Part shown: positions 7,943-17,032 of the stretch, in pieces
Layout of the letters: each line of letters opens with the position of its first letter
Numbering within the stretch: the stretch's first letter is position 1
Source of the DNA: an uncultured Collinsella sp.
GTDB taxonomy: Bacteria > Actinomycetota > Coriobacteriia > Coriobacteriales > Coriobacteriaceae
Assembly (NCBI GenBank): GCA_902494565.1
Contig: CABUTN010000004.1
Location: 1 to 64,000, forward strand
Reading direction: 5' to 3'
Length of the DNA: 64,000 bases
Notes under the pieces: generated by a model
The model's database searches: none
Seen by the model: only the letters and a program-made list of their open reading frames with translations
Told to the model about the DNA's origin: nothing
Translations under genes and position numbers: made by a program

Positions 7943-8596
7943 CTACTTGTCGCCGGCAGCAGCCTTGGCCTCATTGAGGTAGCTATAGAAGCTGTACTTG
8001 GAGATGCCAAAGAACTCGCAGGCGCGCTCGCTCGACTTGGAAATGAGGAAGGCGCCGCGACGGTCGAGGTAGCCAATGGCACGAATGCGCTCGTCTTTGG
8101 TCATGAGTGCCGCGGGCTTGCCCACAAACTGCTCGCACTCGTGCAGCAGGTCCTCGAGCAGGTCGCCGATGTTCTTGGTAATGGGCTCGGGCTCGGTATA
8201 GCCCGTGCCGCCGGTGCCGGTAAAGGCGTCGAGCGAACGCTCAAAAGCCTTCATAAGCGTAATGTCAAAGTTGATGCCCAAAATGCCGACGGGCTTGCCC
8301 TCGTCGTTGCGGATAAAGATCGTCGACGATTTGAGCAGCTTACCGTCGGTGGTTTTAGTGAGGTACGGCTCGCGGTCGTGTACATCGGTGGCGCCCTCGT
8401 GCATGGACTCAAACACGATATGGCTGGGGCCGTCACCCAGTTTGCGCCCGCTGACGTGGCCGTTTTCAATCACTACGATGGAGTGGTCCACGTCATCGGT
8501 CTCCAGATCGTGGACGACGATTTCGCAGTTGGGGCCAAATTGGAGCGCCAGGCCGTGTGCAAGGCGCTTGTAAAACTCAATCTGTGCGGGGGTCAT
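7943..8596 (-). CDS. YheO/DauR-type PAS-HTH transcriptional regulator
   Basis: The 217-residue protein has the YheO-like PAS domain (about residues 1-120, with FGPNCEIVVHDL and the GILGINFDIT strand) and a C-terminal helix-turn-helix (DERIRAIGYLDRRGAFLISK, then ACEFFGISKYSFYSYLNE). Family members such as DauR sense small amino-acid-like ligands and control catabolic genes. It is divergent from dpaL across a 277-bp gap with a dyad operator, so it probably controls the diaminopropionate/purine cluster. The ATG at 8596 has AGGAAGG upstream; an in-frame ATG 75 bp earlier has no good site. Confidence 0.85.
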   Translation of the reverse strand: MTPAQIEFYKRLAHGLALQFGPNCEIVVHDLETDDVDHSIVVIENGHVSGRKLGDGPSHIVFESMHEGATDVHDREPYLTKTTDGKLLKSSTIFIRNDEGKPVGILGINFDITLMKAFERSLDAFTGTGGTGYTEPEPITKNIGDLLEDLLHECEQFVGKPAALMTKDERIRAIGYLDRRGAFLISKSSERACEFFGISKYSFYSYLNEAKAAAGDK

Positions 8597-8737
8597 AGGT
8601 GCCTTCCTAAAAATTAGTTTGGGCTCACTGTGCCATAAACCACACATGACCGCAAACAAATCCATCAACAAGGCAATTCATGACCGTTCGGCGGCGAAAA
8701 AGTACCGATTGCGGCAACAAACAATTCGTTAGGTATA

Positions 8738-8784
8738 CCAATCAAAAAGTGTGATAGAACATTACTGACAAACTTTTTGTTTGG
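8738..8784 (+). promoter_or_regulatory. Dyad operator between the PAS-HTH regulator and dpaL
   Basis: CCAATCAAAAAGT (8738-8750) and ACTTTTTGTTTGG (8772-8784) form a 13-bp inverted repeat with one mismatch and a 21-nt spacer (about four helical turns centre to centre). It sits in the divergent promoter region and is the obvious candidate site for the neighbouring regulator. No clear -35/-10 pair was assigned. Confidence 0.5.
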
Positions 8785-8873
8785 CATCCACATAAAAGTT
8801 CAGTCGCATGAATGGGAATGGGCTGAAACGCGTATGCGGGGGCCGGCAAGAGAGGACTTAAGGAGTTCACCGT

Positions 8874-10088
8874 ATGGCCGATAAGATCCAGTGGGCGGGC
8901 AACACGATGCCCAAGAGCGATGACAAGCACTTGGGAATCATGAGCCTCGACCACGTGAAGAAGGCCCGCGCCTTCCACCAGTCGTTCCCTCAATATACCG
9001 TCACTCCGCTTGCCCGCCTGGACGGTCAGGCTGCGCGCCTGGGCCTGTCCAACCTGTGCGTTAAGGACGAGAACTATCGCTTTGGCCTCAACGCCTTCAA
9101 GGTCCTGGGCGGTTCGTTTGCCATGGCCAATTATATTGCCGACGAGACCGGCAAGGACGTTGCCGAGTGCACCTTCGATTACCTGACCTCCGATCAGCTT
9201 GCCAAGGACTTTGGCCAGGCCACCTTCTTTACCGCCACCGACGGCAACCATGGCCGCGGCGTGGCATGGGCTGCCAACAAGCTGGGCCAGAAGGCCGTCG
9301 TGCACATGCCCAAGGGTTCCACCAAGCCCCGCTTTGATAACATCGCCGCCGAGGGCGCCACGGTGACCATCGAAGAGGTCAACTACGACGAGTGCGTGCG
9401 CATGGCCGCCGCCGAGGCCGACGCCTGCGAGCGCGGCGTCATCGTTCAGGACACCGCCTGGGAGGGCTACGAGAAGATCCCGTCTTGGATCATGGAGGGC
9501 TACGGCACCATGGCTTCCGAGGCTGCCGAGCAGCTGCGCGAGATGGCCATCAACCGCCCGACGCACGTCTTTGTCCAGGCTGGCGTGGGCTCGCTGGCCG
9601 GCGCCGTGGTGGGCTACTTTACCAACCTGTATCCCGATAACCCGCCCACCTTCGTCGTGGTCGAGTGCGCGCCTGCCGCCTGCCTGTACAAGGGCGCTGC
9701 TGCCGGCGACGGCGACCCGCGCATCGTGGACGGCGACATGCCCTCCATCATGGCCGGCCTGTGCTGCGGCGAGCCCAACATCCTGGGCTGGGATATCCTG
9801 CGCAACCATGCCACCGCCTTCGTGTCCTGCCCCGACTGGGTCACCGCTCGCGGCATGCGCACCCTGGGCGCCCCCGAGAAGGGCGACCCGCGCGTCATCT
9901 CCGGCGAGTCCGGCGCGGTGACCACTGGCCTGGTCGAGACCCTCATGCTCGATCCCGAGTACGCCGAGCTCAAAGAGCTCATCGGCCTGGATAAGACGAG
10001 CTCCGTGCTCTGCTTCTCCACGGAAGGTGACACCGATCCGGATCAGTACCGTCGCATCGTCTGGGAAGGCGAATACCCCACTTGCTAA
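8874..10088 (+). CDS. dpaL: Diaminopropionate ammonia-lyase
   Basis: This 404-residue fold-type II PLP enzyme converts 2,3-diaminopropionate to pyruvate and two ammonia. The Schiff-base lysine is K76 in LNAFKVLGGSF, the family motif ATDGNHGRG lies near residue 120, and a glycine-rich phosphate-binding loop (QAGVGSLAGAVVG) is near 225. It corresponds to E. coli YgeX. It heads a rightward series dpaL-ygeY-ygeW-arcC; the 74-nt gap to ygeY contains a small hairpin (10096-10122). The start ATG has AAGGAG upstream. In gut anaerobes this gene is part of the purine/uric-acid degradation cluster. Confidence 0.95.
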   Translation: MADKIQWAGNTMPKSDDKHLGIMSLDHVKKARAFHQSFPQYTVTPLARLDGQAARLGLSNLCVKDENYRFGLNAFKVLGGSFAMANYIADETGKDVAECTFDYLTSDQLAKDFGQATFFTATDGNHGRGVAWAANKLGQKAVVHMPKGSTKPRFDNIAAEGATVTIEEVNYDECVRMAAAEADACERGVIVQDTAWEGYEKIPSWIMEGYGTMASEAAEQLREMAINRPTHVFVQAGVGSLAGAVVGYFTNLYPDNPPTFVVVECAPAACLYKGAAAGDGDPRIVDGDMPSIMAGLCCGEPNILGWDILRNHATAFVSCPDWVTARGMRTLGAPEKGDPRVISGESGAVTTGLVETLMLDPEYAELKELIGLDKTSSVLCFSTEGDTDPDQYRRIVWEGEYPTC

Positions 10089-10162
10089 TCGTTGGGGCGG
10101 AGTAAATAGGTATCGCTCCGCCACCTCACAGGTAGATTCCTTAGTTTGAAAGGTTATGAACA

Positions 10163-11548
10163 ATGGCTAAAGAACTCGATTTCGACGCTATCAAGGCTGC
10201 TGCTGAGTCCCATCGTGCTGATATGACTCGCTTCCTGCGCGCTATGATCAGCCATCCCTCTGAGTCCTGCGAGGAGGGTGAGGTTGTCGCTTGCATCAAG
10301 GCCGAGATGGAGAGCCTTGGCTATGACGAGGTCAAGGTCGACGGCCTGGGCAACGTTATGGGCTTTATGGGCGAGGGCGACAAGATTATCGCCATCGACT
10401 CTCACATCGACACCGTCGGCATCGGCAACATCGATAACTGGGATGCCGATCCCTATGAGGGCTACGAGACCGACGAGATCATCTACGGCCGCGGTGGCTC
10501 CGACCAGGAGGGTGGCATGGCTTCTGCTACCTACGCTGCCAAGATGATGAAGGACATGGGCCTCATCCCCGAGGGCTACAAGATTATGGTCGTCGGTACC
10601 GTCCAGGAAGAGGACTGCGACGGCATGTGCTGGCAGTACATCTACAACAAGGACGGCATTAAGCCCGAGTTCGTCATTTCCACCGAGCCCACCGACGGTG
10701 GCATCTATCGCGGTCACCGCGGCCGCATGGAGATCCGCGTCGACGTTCACGGCACCTCCTGCCACGGCTCCGCTCCCGACCGCGGTGACAACGCCATCTA
10801 CAAGATGGCCGACATCATCGCCGACGTCCGCGCCCTCAACAACAACGGCTGCGACGAGTCGACCGACATCAAGGGCCTCGTCAAGATGCTCGACCCCAAG
10901 TACAACCCCGAGCACTTCGAGGACGCCCGCTTCCTGGGCCGCGGCACCTGCACCGTCAGCCAGATCTTCTACACCAGCCCCAGCCGCTGCGCTGTCGCTG
11001 ACTCCTGCGCCATCTCCATCGACCGTCGCATGACCGCCGGTGAGACCTGGGAGTCCTGCCTGGACGAGATCCGTAACCTGCCGGCCGCCAAGAAGTACGG
11101 CGACGACGTGAAGGTCTCCATGTACATGTACGACCGTCCGTCCTGGACCGGCGAGGTCTACGAGACCGAGGCTTACTTCCCCACGTGGATCAACAAGGAG
11201 ACCGCTCCGCACGTCAAGGCCCTCGTCGACGCCCACAAGGCCATGTTCGGTGACGAGCGCATCGGCTGCGAGCCCAGCATGGACAAGCGCACCGGTCGTC
11301 CGCTGTGCGACAAGTGGACCTTCTCCACGAACTGCGTCTCCATCCAGGGCCGCTATGGCATCCCCTGCGTGGGCTTTGGCCCGGGTGCCGAGTCTCAGGC
11401 ACACGCTCCCAACGAGGTCACCTACAAGGACGACCTGGTCACCGCTGCCGCCATGTACGTGGCTGCCCTGAACCTCTACGATCCGAGCCAGGCCGATGGC
11501 GATGCCACCGTGTTCCGCGCCGGTCTGACCAACAACAAGATCGACTAG
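10163..11548 (+). CDS. ygeY: YgeY-type M20 metallohydrolase, selenium-metabolism-linked
   Basis: The 461-residue protein belongs to the M20/ArgE/DapE zinc hydrolases, YgeY branch. Zinc-site motifs are visible: AIDSHIDTVG (about 75), GGSDQEGG (about 115), the catalytic-glutamate segment VQEEDCDG (about 150), and a late histidine in SQAHAPNE. The family removes an acyl or carbamoyl group from an amino compound; the in vivo substrate is not firmly established. It sits between dpaL and ygeW, as in the E. coli ygeWXY group, so it probably supplies or consumes diaminopropionate-type intermediates. Confidence 0.92.
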   Translation: MAKELDFDAIKAAAESHRADMTRFLRAMISHPSESCEEGEVVACIKAEMESLGYDEVKVDGLGNVMGFMGEGDKIIAIDSHIDTVGIGNIDNWDADPYEGYETDEIIYGRGGSDQEGGMASATYAAKMMKDMGLIPEGYKIMVVGTVQEEDCDGMCWQYIYNKDGIKPEFVISTEPTDGGIYRGHRGRMEIRVDVHGTSCHGSAPDRGDNAIYKMADIIADVRALNNNGCDESTDIKGLVKMLDPKYNPEHFEDARFLGRGTCTVSQIFYTSPSRCAVADSCAISIDRRMTAGETWESCLDEIRNLPAAKKYGDDVKVSMYMYDRPSWTGEVYETEAYFPTWINKETAPHVKALVDAHKAMFGDERIGCEPSMDKRTGRPLCDKWTFSTNCVSIQGRYGIPCVGFGPGAESQAHAPNEVTYKDDLVTAAAMYVAALNLYDPSQADGDATVFRAGLTNNKID

Positions 11549-11749
11549 TCCCATTCCTCGATCTTGTTGAGCCGGGGGCCGCTCGTGTCCCCGGCGCCTC
11601 CTGTTGACTTGGGGCCCGCGGTCGTTATCTCCCATGCTTCCTCGACGGTGGCGGGTCCTCGTCATAGCGCTCTGCATGTTCTAGCCACACGCGCATGCCG
11701 GAGCGCATCTACTCATTGCGATCGTTTCACCTTTAGAAAGGACATTTAC

Positions 11750-12952
11750 ATGGACGCCAAGTTTACCGAGCTCGTCGAGCAGCTGAACGGCCTCGATTTT
11801 AAGGGTATGTACGGCAGCGACTTCCTGCACACCTGGGATAAGACCACCGATGAGCTCAAGGCGCTCTACATCGTCGCCGACGCTCTGCGCGAGCTGCGCG
11901 AGAACAACGTTTCGTCCAAGATCTTCGATTCGGGCCTGGCCGTCTCGCTGTTCCGCGACAACTCCACCCGTACGCGCTTCTCCTTCTCTAAGGCCGCCAA
12001 CCTGCTCGGCCTTGAGCTGCAGGACCTGGACGAGAAGAAGTCCCAGATCGCTCACGGCGAGACCGTCCGCGAGACCGCTACCATGATCTCCTTCATGGCC
12101 GACGTCATCGGCATCCGCGATGACATGTACATCGGCAAGGGCGACGCCTACATGGCCGAGGTCTCCGAGTCTGTCCAGCAGGCTTACGAGGACGGCGTTC
12201 TGGATCACCGTCCCACGCTCATCTCCCTGCAGTCCGATTCCGACCATCCCACGCAGTCCTCTGCTGACATGCTCTACCTCATCAACGAGTTTGGCGGCCT
12301 CGAGAACCTCAAGGGCAAGAAGGTTGCCGTCACCTGGGCCTATTCGCCCTCTTACGGCAAGCCGCTGTCCTGCCCGCAGTCGCTGATCAGCCTGCTGCCC
12401 CGCTTTGGCATGGACGTCACCCTGGCTCACCCCGAGGGCTACGATCTCATGCCCGAGGTCGTCGAGCGCGCCAAGGGCTATGCCGCCGAGTCCGGCACCA
12501 CCTTTAAGCAGGTCAGCACCATGGCCGAGGCCTTCGAGGGCGCCGACATCGTGATCCCCAAGAGCTGGGCTCCGTTTGCCGCCATGGAGAAGCGTACCAA
12601 CCTGTACGCCGAGGGCGACGACGCCGGCATCGCTGCGCTCGAGAAGGAGCTGCTCGCTCAGAACGCTACGCATCAGGATTGGTGCTCCACGACCGAGCTC
12701 ATGGAGAAGACTGCCAACGGCCAGGACACCATCTTTATGCATCCGCTGCCCGCCGATATTTCCGGTGTCTCCTGCGAGCACGGCGAGGTCAACGCCGACG
12801 TCTTCGACATGCACCGCGTGGGCATGTACAAGGAGGCCAGCTACAAGCCGTACGCCATCGCTGCCATGATGTTCCTGCAGAAGGTTGCCGATCCCGCCGC
12901 TACCCTCAAGGCCCTCGACGAGCGCAACACCGCCCGTTGGTTCCAGGCCTAA
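11750..12952 (+). CDS. ygeW: YgeW knotted carbamoyltransferase
   Basis: The 400-residue protein is an aspartate/ornithine carbamoyltransferase homologue of the YgeW branch. The carbamoyl-phosphate motif is DNSTRTRFSFS (about 67-77), and an HPLPADISGVSCEHGEV segment near the C-terminus corresponds to the second substrate region. ATG 11750 follows AGAAAGGA; an upstream in-frame extension to 11564 is not family-like. Working toward carbamoyl phosphate, it would feed the carbamate kinase 14 bp downstream and so yield ATP. The 200-nt gap before it has a GC hairpin (GCCGGGG.../...CCCCGGC, about 11571-11594). Confidence 0.93.
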   Translation: MDAKFTELVEQLNGLDFKGMYGSDFLHTWDKTTDELKALYIVADALRELRENNVSSKIFDSGLAVSLFRDNSTRTRFSFSKAANLLGLELQDLDEKKSQIAHGETVRETATMISFMADVIGIRDDMYIGKGDAYMAEVSESVQQAYEDGVLDHRPTLISLQSDSDHPTQSSADMLYLINEFGGLENLKGKKVAVTWAYSPSYGKPLSCPQSLISLLPRFGMDVTLAHPEGYDLMPEVVERAKGYAAESGTTFKQVSTMAEAFEGADIVIPKSWAPFAAMEKRTNLYAEGDDAGIAALEKELLAQNATHQDWCSTTELMEKTANGQDTIFMHPLPADISGVSCEHGEVNADVFDMHRVGMYKEASYKPYAIAAMMFLQKVADPAATLKALDERNTARWFQA

Positions 12953-12966
12953 AGCTGGGCTGAGAA

Positions 12967-13917
12967 ATGGCTAAGCGTATTGTTGTCGCCTTGGGCGGAA
13001 ACGCCCTCGGCGCCAACCTTCCCGAGCAGATGGAGGCCGTCAAGACGACTTCTAAGGCCATCGTCGACCTGATCGAGGAAGGCAACGAGGTCGTCGTCGT
13101 GCATGGCAACGGCCCCCAGGTGGGCATGATCGCCAACGCGATGGCCGAGCTCACGCGTTCTAATCCTCAGAAGTACATTCCCTGCCCGCTGTCCGTTTGC
13201 GGCGCCATGAGCCAGGGCTACATTGGCTATGACCTGCAAAACGCCCTGCGCGAGGAAATGCTCGACCGCAATATCGACAAGGGTGTCGCCACCGTGCTCA
13301 CCCAGGTCGAGGTTGCGGCAGACGATCCGGCCTTTGCCGACCCGGTCAAGCCGATTGGTCCGTGGATGAGCGAGGCCGAGGCCAAGGAGCTGGAAGCCGA
13401 CCGCGGCTATCAGTTCATCCACGACGAGAAGCAGGGCTTCCGTCGCGTGGTTGCCTCACCCAAGCCCGTGAACATCGTCGAGCTCGACACCATTAAGTCG
13501 CTCGTCGAGTCCAACCACGTGGTGATTTCCTGCGGCGGTGGCGGTATTCCCGTCACCAAGGCCCAGGGCAACCACCTTAAGGGCGCTGCTGCCGTCATCG
13601 ATAAGGACTTTGCGGCCGAGAAGCTCGCCGAGCAGCTCGATGCCGATGCCCTGATTATCCTGACGGCCGTGGAGAAGGTTGCCATTGGCTTTGGCACCGA
13701 CCACGAGCAGTGGCTCGACACGCTGACCGCGGCTGACGTAAAGCGTCTGTCCGAGGCCAACGAGTTTGGTCGCGGCTCCATGCTGCCCAAGGTCCAGGCA
13801 GCCTCGACGTTTGCCGAGAGCAAGCCGGGCCGCACGGCGCTCATCACGCTGCTCGAGAAGGCGCGCGATGGCCTTGCCGGCAAGACCGGTACCACGTTTA
13901 CCGGCGACGCTGAGTAG
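12967..13917 (+). CDS. arcC: Carbamate kinase
   Basis: This 316-residue amino-acid kinase-fold enzyme interconverts carbamoyl phosphate plus ADP with carbamate plus ATP. The N-terminal ALGGNALG loop and the VHGNGPQVG segment, CGGGGIPV and a DKD motif are diagnostic. It matches YqeA of the E. coli ygeW cluster in context. The 14-bp spacing from ygeW shows co-transcription. It is the energy-conserving step of this fermentative route. Confidence 0.95.
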   Translation: MAKRIVVALGGNALGANLPEQMEAVKTTSKAIVDLIEEGNEVVVVHGNGPQVGMIANAMAELTRSNPQKYIPCPLSVCGAMSQGYIGYDLQNALREEMLDRNIDKGVATVLTQVEVAADDPAFADPVKPIGPWMSEAEAKELEADRGYQFIHDEKQGFRRVVASPKPVNIVELDTIKSLVESNHVVISCGGGGIPVTKAQGNHLKGAAAVIDKDFAAEKLAEQLDADALIILTAVEKVAIGFGTDHEQWLDTLTAADVKRLSEANEFGRGSMLPKVQAASTFAESKPGRTALITLLEKARDGLAGKTGTTFTGDAE

Positions 13918-13935
13918 GCATATCTGCACCATTGA

Positions 13936-13970
13936 GGAGGGTGCCCTGCGTCGCGGGGTGCCCTCCTTTG
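13936..13970 (+). terminator. Probable terminator after carbamate kinase
   Basis: GGAGGGTGCCC and GGGTGCCCTCC form a hairpin with a short CTTTGT tail. It would separate the dpaL-ygeY-ygeW-arcC unit from the molybdenum-hydroxylase accessory genes. Confidence 0.5.
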
Positions 13971-14094
13971 TGCTATGGGGAGCCAAGGGGCGTTCGCTGG
14001 AAAACGAGTGCGTGCCTGTTCCGACGGAGTGCGAGCTCGGTATGGTGGGTATAGCAGCTATGGTGTCCAAGGCAGCCAGGGGAGGTTTGCGGAG

Positions 14095-14709
14095 ATGAAA
14101 CTCGGTTGCGTGATTATGGCTTCGGGCGAGGGCAAGCGGTTTGGCTCTAACAAGATGCTTGCCGATATCTATGGCGAGCCGCTGATTGCCCGGACCATCG
14201 ATTCGGTTCCCCGGGGCTTTGACGTCGTGGTTTCGACGCGTTGGCCCGAGGTCGCCCAGATTTGCGAGGACAAGCATTGCCCGTGCGTGCTGCACGATGG
14301 CGAGCTGCGCAGCGAAAGTGTCCGTGCGGGCCTTTCGTGGGGAGTCGAACGCGACTGGAAAGGATGCCTCTTTTTGCCGGGCGACCAGCCGCTCGTGAGT
14401 TCGGATTCTTTTGAGGCCATGGTTCGTGCATTTGACGAGCGTGGCCGCAAGCATCCGGTGCGTCTTGCGTGCAACGGTGAGCCTTCGAGCCCGGTGCTCT
14501 TTCCGGCGGAACTGTTCGATGCACTTATGTGTCTTGAGGGCAAGGACGGCGGCGGTTCGATCCTCAAGGGCCGTACCGACGTGGTGCTGGTCGAGGCGCG
14601 TGCCTACGAGCTGTGGGACGTCGATACCGCCAAGGGGCAGCGACGCATAGCGGAGCATATCGCCGCCTGCTCGTATTTTGATCGCGTGGCCAACTGCATA
14701 AATCAATAA
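14095..14709 (+). CDS. MobA/MocA-like molybdenum cofactor cytidylyltransferase
   Basis: The 204-residue protein has the NTP-transferase signature ASGEGKRFGSNKML (about 9-22) and the downstream GDQPLVS motif (about 101-107). MocA-type enzymes attach CMP to molybdopterin for xanthine-dehydrogenase-family enzymes; E. coli YgfJ is the comparable member of the selenium-hydroxylase cluster. ATG 14095 follows GGAGG-N6-GGAG; the 40-codon upstream extension overlaps the terminator and is rejected. Ten bp separate it from the hydantoinase gene, so the two are likely co-transcribed. Confidence 0.85.
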   Translation: MKLGCVIMASGEGKRFGSNKMLADIYGEPLIARTIDSVPRGFDVVVSTRWPEVAQICEDKHCPCVLHDGELRSESVRAGLSWGVERDWKGCLFLPGDQPLVSSDSFEAMVRAFDERGRKHPVRLACNGEPSSPVLFPAELFDALMCLEGKDGGGSILKGRTDVVLVEARAYELWDVDTAKGQRRIAEHIAACSYFDRVANCINQ

Positions 14710-14718
14710 GGAGCAATT

Positions 14719-16086
14719 ATGATCATCATCAAAAACGGCGCGCTCGTGACGCCACAGGGGCTTCGCCGTGCCGATCTTGCCATGGATGGCGATAAGATCG
14801 TGCGGATCGCCGCGGCGATTGAGCCGGCCGAGAGCGATACCGTCGAGGATGCCACGGGCTGCTGGGTGTTTCCCGGCTTTATCGACGGCCACACGCACAT
14901 GCAGTGCTGGACCGGCATGGATTGGACGGCCGATAGCTTTGAGACCGGCACGCGCGCGGCTGCCTGCGGCGGTACGACGACCATCGTGGACTACGCGACG
15001 GCCGATCGTGGCGTGACCATGCCCGATGCCTTGGCCGAGTGGCATCGCCGCGCCGACGGCACCTGCACGGCAAACTACGCCTTTCATATGGCACTCGCCG
15101 AGTGGAACGAGCGCAACCGCGCCGACCTTTCGGCCATGCGCGAGGCGGGCGTATCGTCGTTCAAGACCTACTTTGCCTATGACCACCTGCGCTTGGACGA
15201 TGCCGAGACGCTCGAGGTGCTCGAGGAGCTCAAGCGCCTGGGCGGTATCCTGTGCGTGCATTGCGAGAACGGCACGTTGGTGAATGAACTGCAGAAGCGC
15301 GTGTACGAGCAGGGTATACACGGGCCCGAGGGCCACGCGCTCAGCCGTCCGGACGTGTGCGAGGCCGAGGCAGTGAGCCGCCTGCTATATCTGGCGCACC
15401 TGGCCGGCGACGCTCCGGTCAACGTGGTGCACCTTTCGACCAAGCTGGGGCTCGAGGCCATCCGTGCCGCCAAGGAGCGCGGACAGAAGAATATATATGT
15501 CGAGACCTGCCCTCAGTATCTGATGCTCGACGATACTTGCTACTTGGAGCAGGGTGAGGACGGCTTTGCGGGTGCCAAATATGTGATGAGCCCGCCGCTG
15601 CGCCATGCGGGTGACCGTGCGGCACTGCGCGAGGCGCTTGTGGCCGGCGAGATCGATACGATTGCGACCGACCACTGCAGCTTTAACCTGCACGGGCAAA
15701 AGGACCGTGGGCGCGACGATTTCCGTGCGATTCCCAACGGCGGGCCCGGTGTGGAGCATCGTCCCGTCGCGATTGCCACGAGCTTTGAAGGGCAACTGGG
15801 CCCCGAGGATCTCTGCCGCTTGATGAGCGAGAACCCGGCGCGCGTCTTTGGCATGTATCCGCGCAAGGGCTGTCTTGCCGAGGGTGCCGATGCCGACGTG
15901 TGCGTGTGGGATCCCAAGACACGCTGGACGATCAGTGCCGCGACGCAGCATCAGGCTGTGGACTACACGCCACTCGAGGGCTTTGAGGCACATGGCCGCG
16001 CCAAGGCTGTGTTTGTGAACGGCGTGCTGGCTGCGCGCGACGGCGAGCCCACTGGAGCCCAACCCGGCCGCTACGTCCCCCGCTAG
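14719..16086 (+). CDS. hydA: Dihydropyrimidinase/hydantoinase family amidohydrolase
   Basis: The 455-residue protein is a cyclic amidohydrolase. The binuclear-metal motif DGHTHMQ is at about 55-61, the carboxylated lysine motif is FKTYFAY (about 148), further histidines occur in VHCENGTL and VVHLSTK, and the aspartate is in TIATDHCSF. It resembles E. coli HyuA/YgeZ. In anaerobic purine catabolism such an enzyme opens a ring of a purine-derived intermediate; the exact substrate is inferred. AAGGAG precedes the ATG. Confidence 0.93.
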   Translation: MIIIKNGALVTPQGLRRADLAMDGDKIVRIAAAIEPAESDTVEDATGCWVFPGFIDGHTHMQCWTGMDWTADSFETGTRAAACGGTTTIVDYATADRGVTMPDALAEWHRRADGTCTANYAFHMALAEWNERNRADLSAMREAGVSSFKTYFAYDHLRLDDAETLEVLEELKRLGGILCVHCENGTLVNELQKRVYEQGIHGPEGHALSRPDVCEAEAVSRLLYLAHLAGDAPVNVVHLSTKLGLEAIRAAKERGQKNIYVETCPQYLMLDDTCYLEQGEDGFAGAKYVMSPPLRHAGDRAALREALVAGEIDTIATDHCSFNLHGQKDRGRDDFRAIPNGGPGVEHRPVAIATSFEGQLGPEDLCRLMSENPARVFGMYPRKGCLAEGADADVCVWDPKTRWTISAATQHQAVDYTPLEGFEAHGRAKAVFVNGVLAARDGEPTGAQPGRYVPR

Positions 16087-16111
16087 CAGCAAAGATGCCG
16101 TGTCCCCTCCG

Positions 16112-16180
16112 CAGTTGCGGTGAAATACGGACTGTTTGCGGCCGTCGGGCGGCCAAACAGTCCGTATTTCACCGCAACTG
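16112..16180. repeat. Long palindromic repeat, family A copy 1
   Basis: Two perfectly complementary 27-bp arms (16112-16138 and 16154-16180) begin CAGTTGCGGTGAAATACGG; the 15-nt spacer contains a further GGCCG/CGGCC pair. It lies between the convergent hydA and yqeC genes. Related copies are at 18899 and 53293. Confidence 0.9.
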
Positions 16181-16195
16181 AGGAGATGGGGCCGG

Positions 16196-16930
16196 CTACT
16201 TGAGGCTGCTGGCGATGAGGGGGCGGCCGAGGGCTGCCTCGAAGCGATCCGTCATCGTGGGGTCGCTGAGCGTGTCGACTTGGTTGAGCACGACGCGTGC
16301 GGTGCTGAGTTTCAGCGCCTGCATCTCGGCATTGAGCACCTGGGCGACGCGCTCGGGCGTGGCGATGTCGGTGAGCTCGCAGCCGCAACGCTCGCAAAAG
16401 AGCTCGGGGCGGTGGACGGCTTCGTTGATGGGCTTGCTGAGTCCCGAGGCGCCGACGACCCAGACAACGTTTGCCGTGCCGGCGGGAATTACCGGCTCCC
16501 AGGCGGCATGCGCCTTGAGCGGGAGTCGCTTGCTACCGTCTGCCTCGGCCAACACATAGTCAAAGCGCTGTGCCAGCCCGCCGAGTGGCTCGGCGGGGGC
16601 GGAGAGCTTGCCTGTCTCCGGGTCCAAAACACCCGCCTGGCAGATACTTCCGCGGCTCATGCCCGCGCATGCCTCGCAGGTGCAACCGGGGACATGCGAG
16701 GCGCCCGGCTTCCAAGGCGCGGCGTCCAGGCGACGATTCGACCCGTCCCATGGCACGCCGGCAACGGGAAGCATATGCGTGGTGGTGCAGAGGAGCACGC
16801 GGCCGCCAGCGCGCATGAGCTCAAGACCCAGCGTTTTGAGCAACGTCGACTTGCCGCCGCTGCCGATAATCGCGGTAATGCCCGGCTCGATCCTGAGCGC
16901 CGAGGCAAGATTGCCGCTAACCGTTTCCAT
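16196..16930 (-). CDS. yqeC: Selenium cofactor biosynthesis protein YqeC
   Basis: The 244-residue protein begins with a P-loop-like GSGGKSTLLKTL (about 22-33) and a CTTTHMLP segment, hallmarks of the YqeC family found only with selenium-dependent molybdenum hydroxylases. Cysteine clusters HVPGCTCEACAG (about 95) and CERCGCEL (about 185) may bind metal. Its biochemical step is not settled; it is thought to help install labile selenium. It is transcribed leftward, convergent with hydA and divergent from the yqeB gene 103 bp away. Confidence 0.9.
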   Translation of the reverse strand: METVSGNLASALRIEPGITAIIGSGGKSTLLKTLGLELMRAGGRVLLCTTTHMLPVAGVPWDGSNRRLDAAPWKPGASHVPGCTCEACAGMSRGSICQAGVLDPETGKLSAPAEPLGGLAQRFDYVLAEADGSKRLPLKAHAAWEPVIPAGTANVVWVVGASGLSKPINEAVHRPELFCERCGCELTDIATPERVAQVLNAEMQALKLSTARVVLNQVDTLSDPTMTDRFEAALGRPLIASSLK

Positions 16931-17032
16931 CTGTTCACCGCCGTATAATACTGTGATAATAAATAATCATCAGAGTAGCGGTCGAACCGCTTTTGCTCTG
17001 CTCAAACCGTAGCACAGGGAGGTGCCCCGGGA

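Noticed and set aside
8742..10163. 473-codon leftward frame opposite dpaL
   Set aside because: It is an exact antisense shadow of dpaL with low-complexity His/Gly/Val/Ala composition and no ribosome site.
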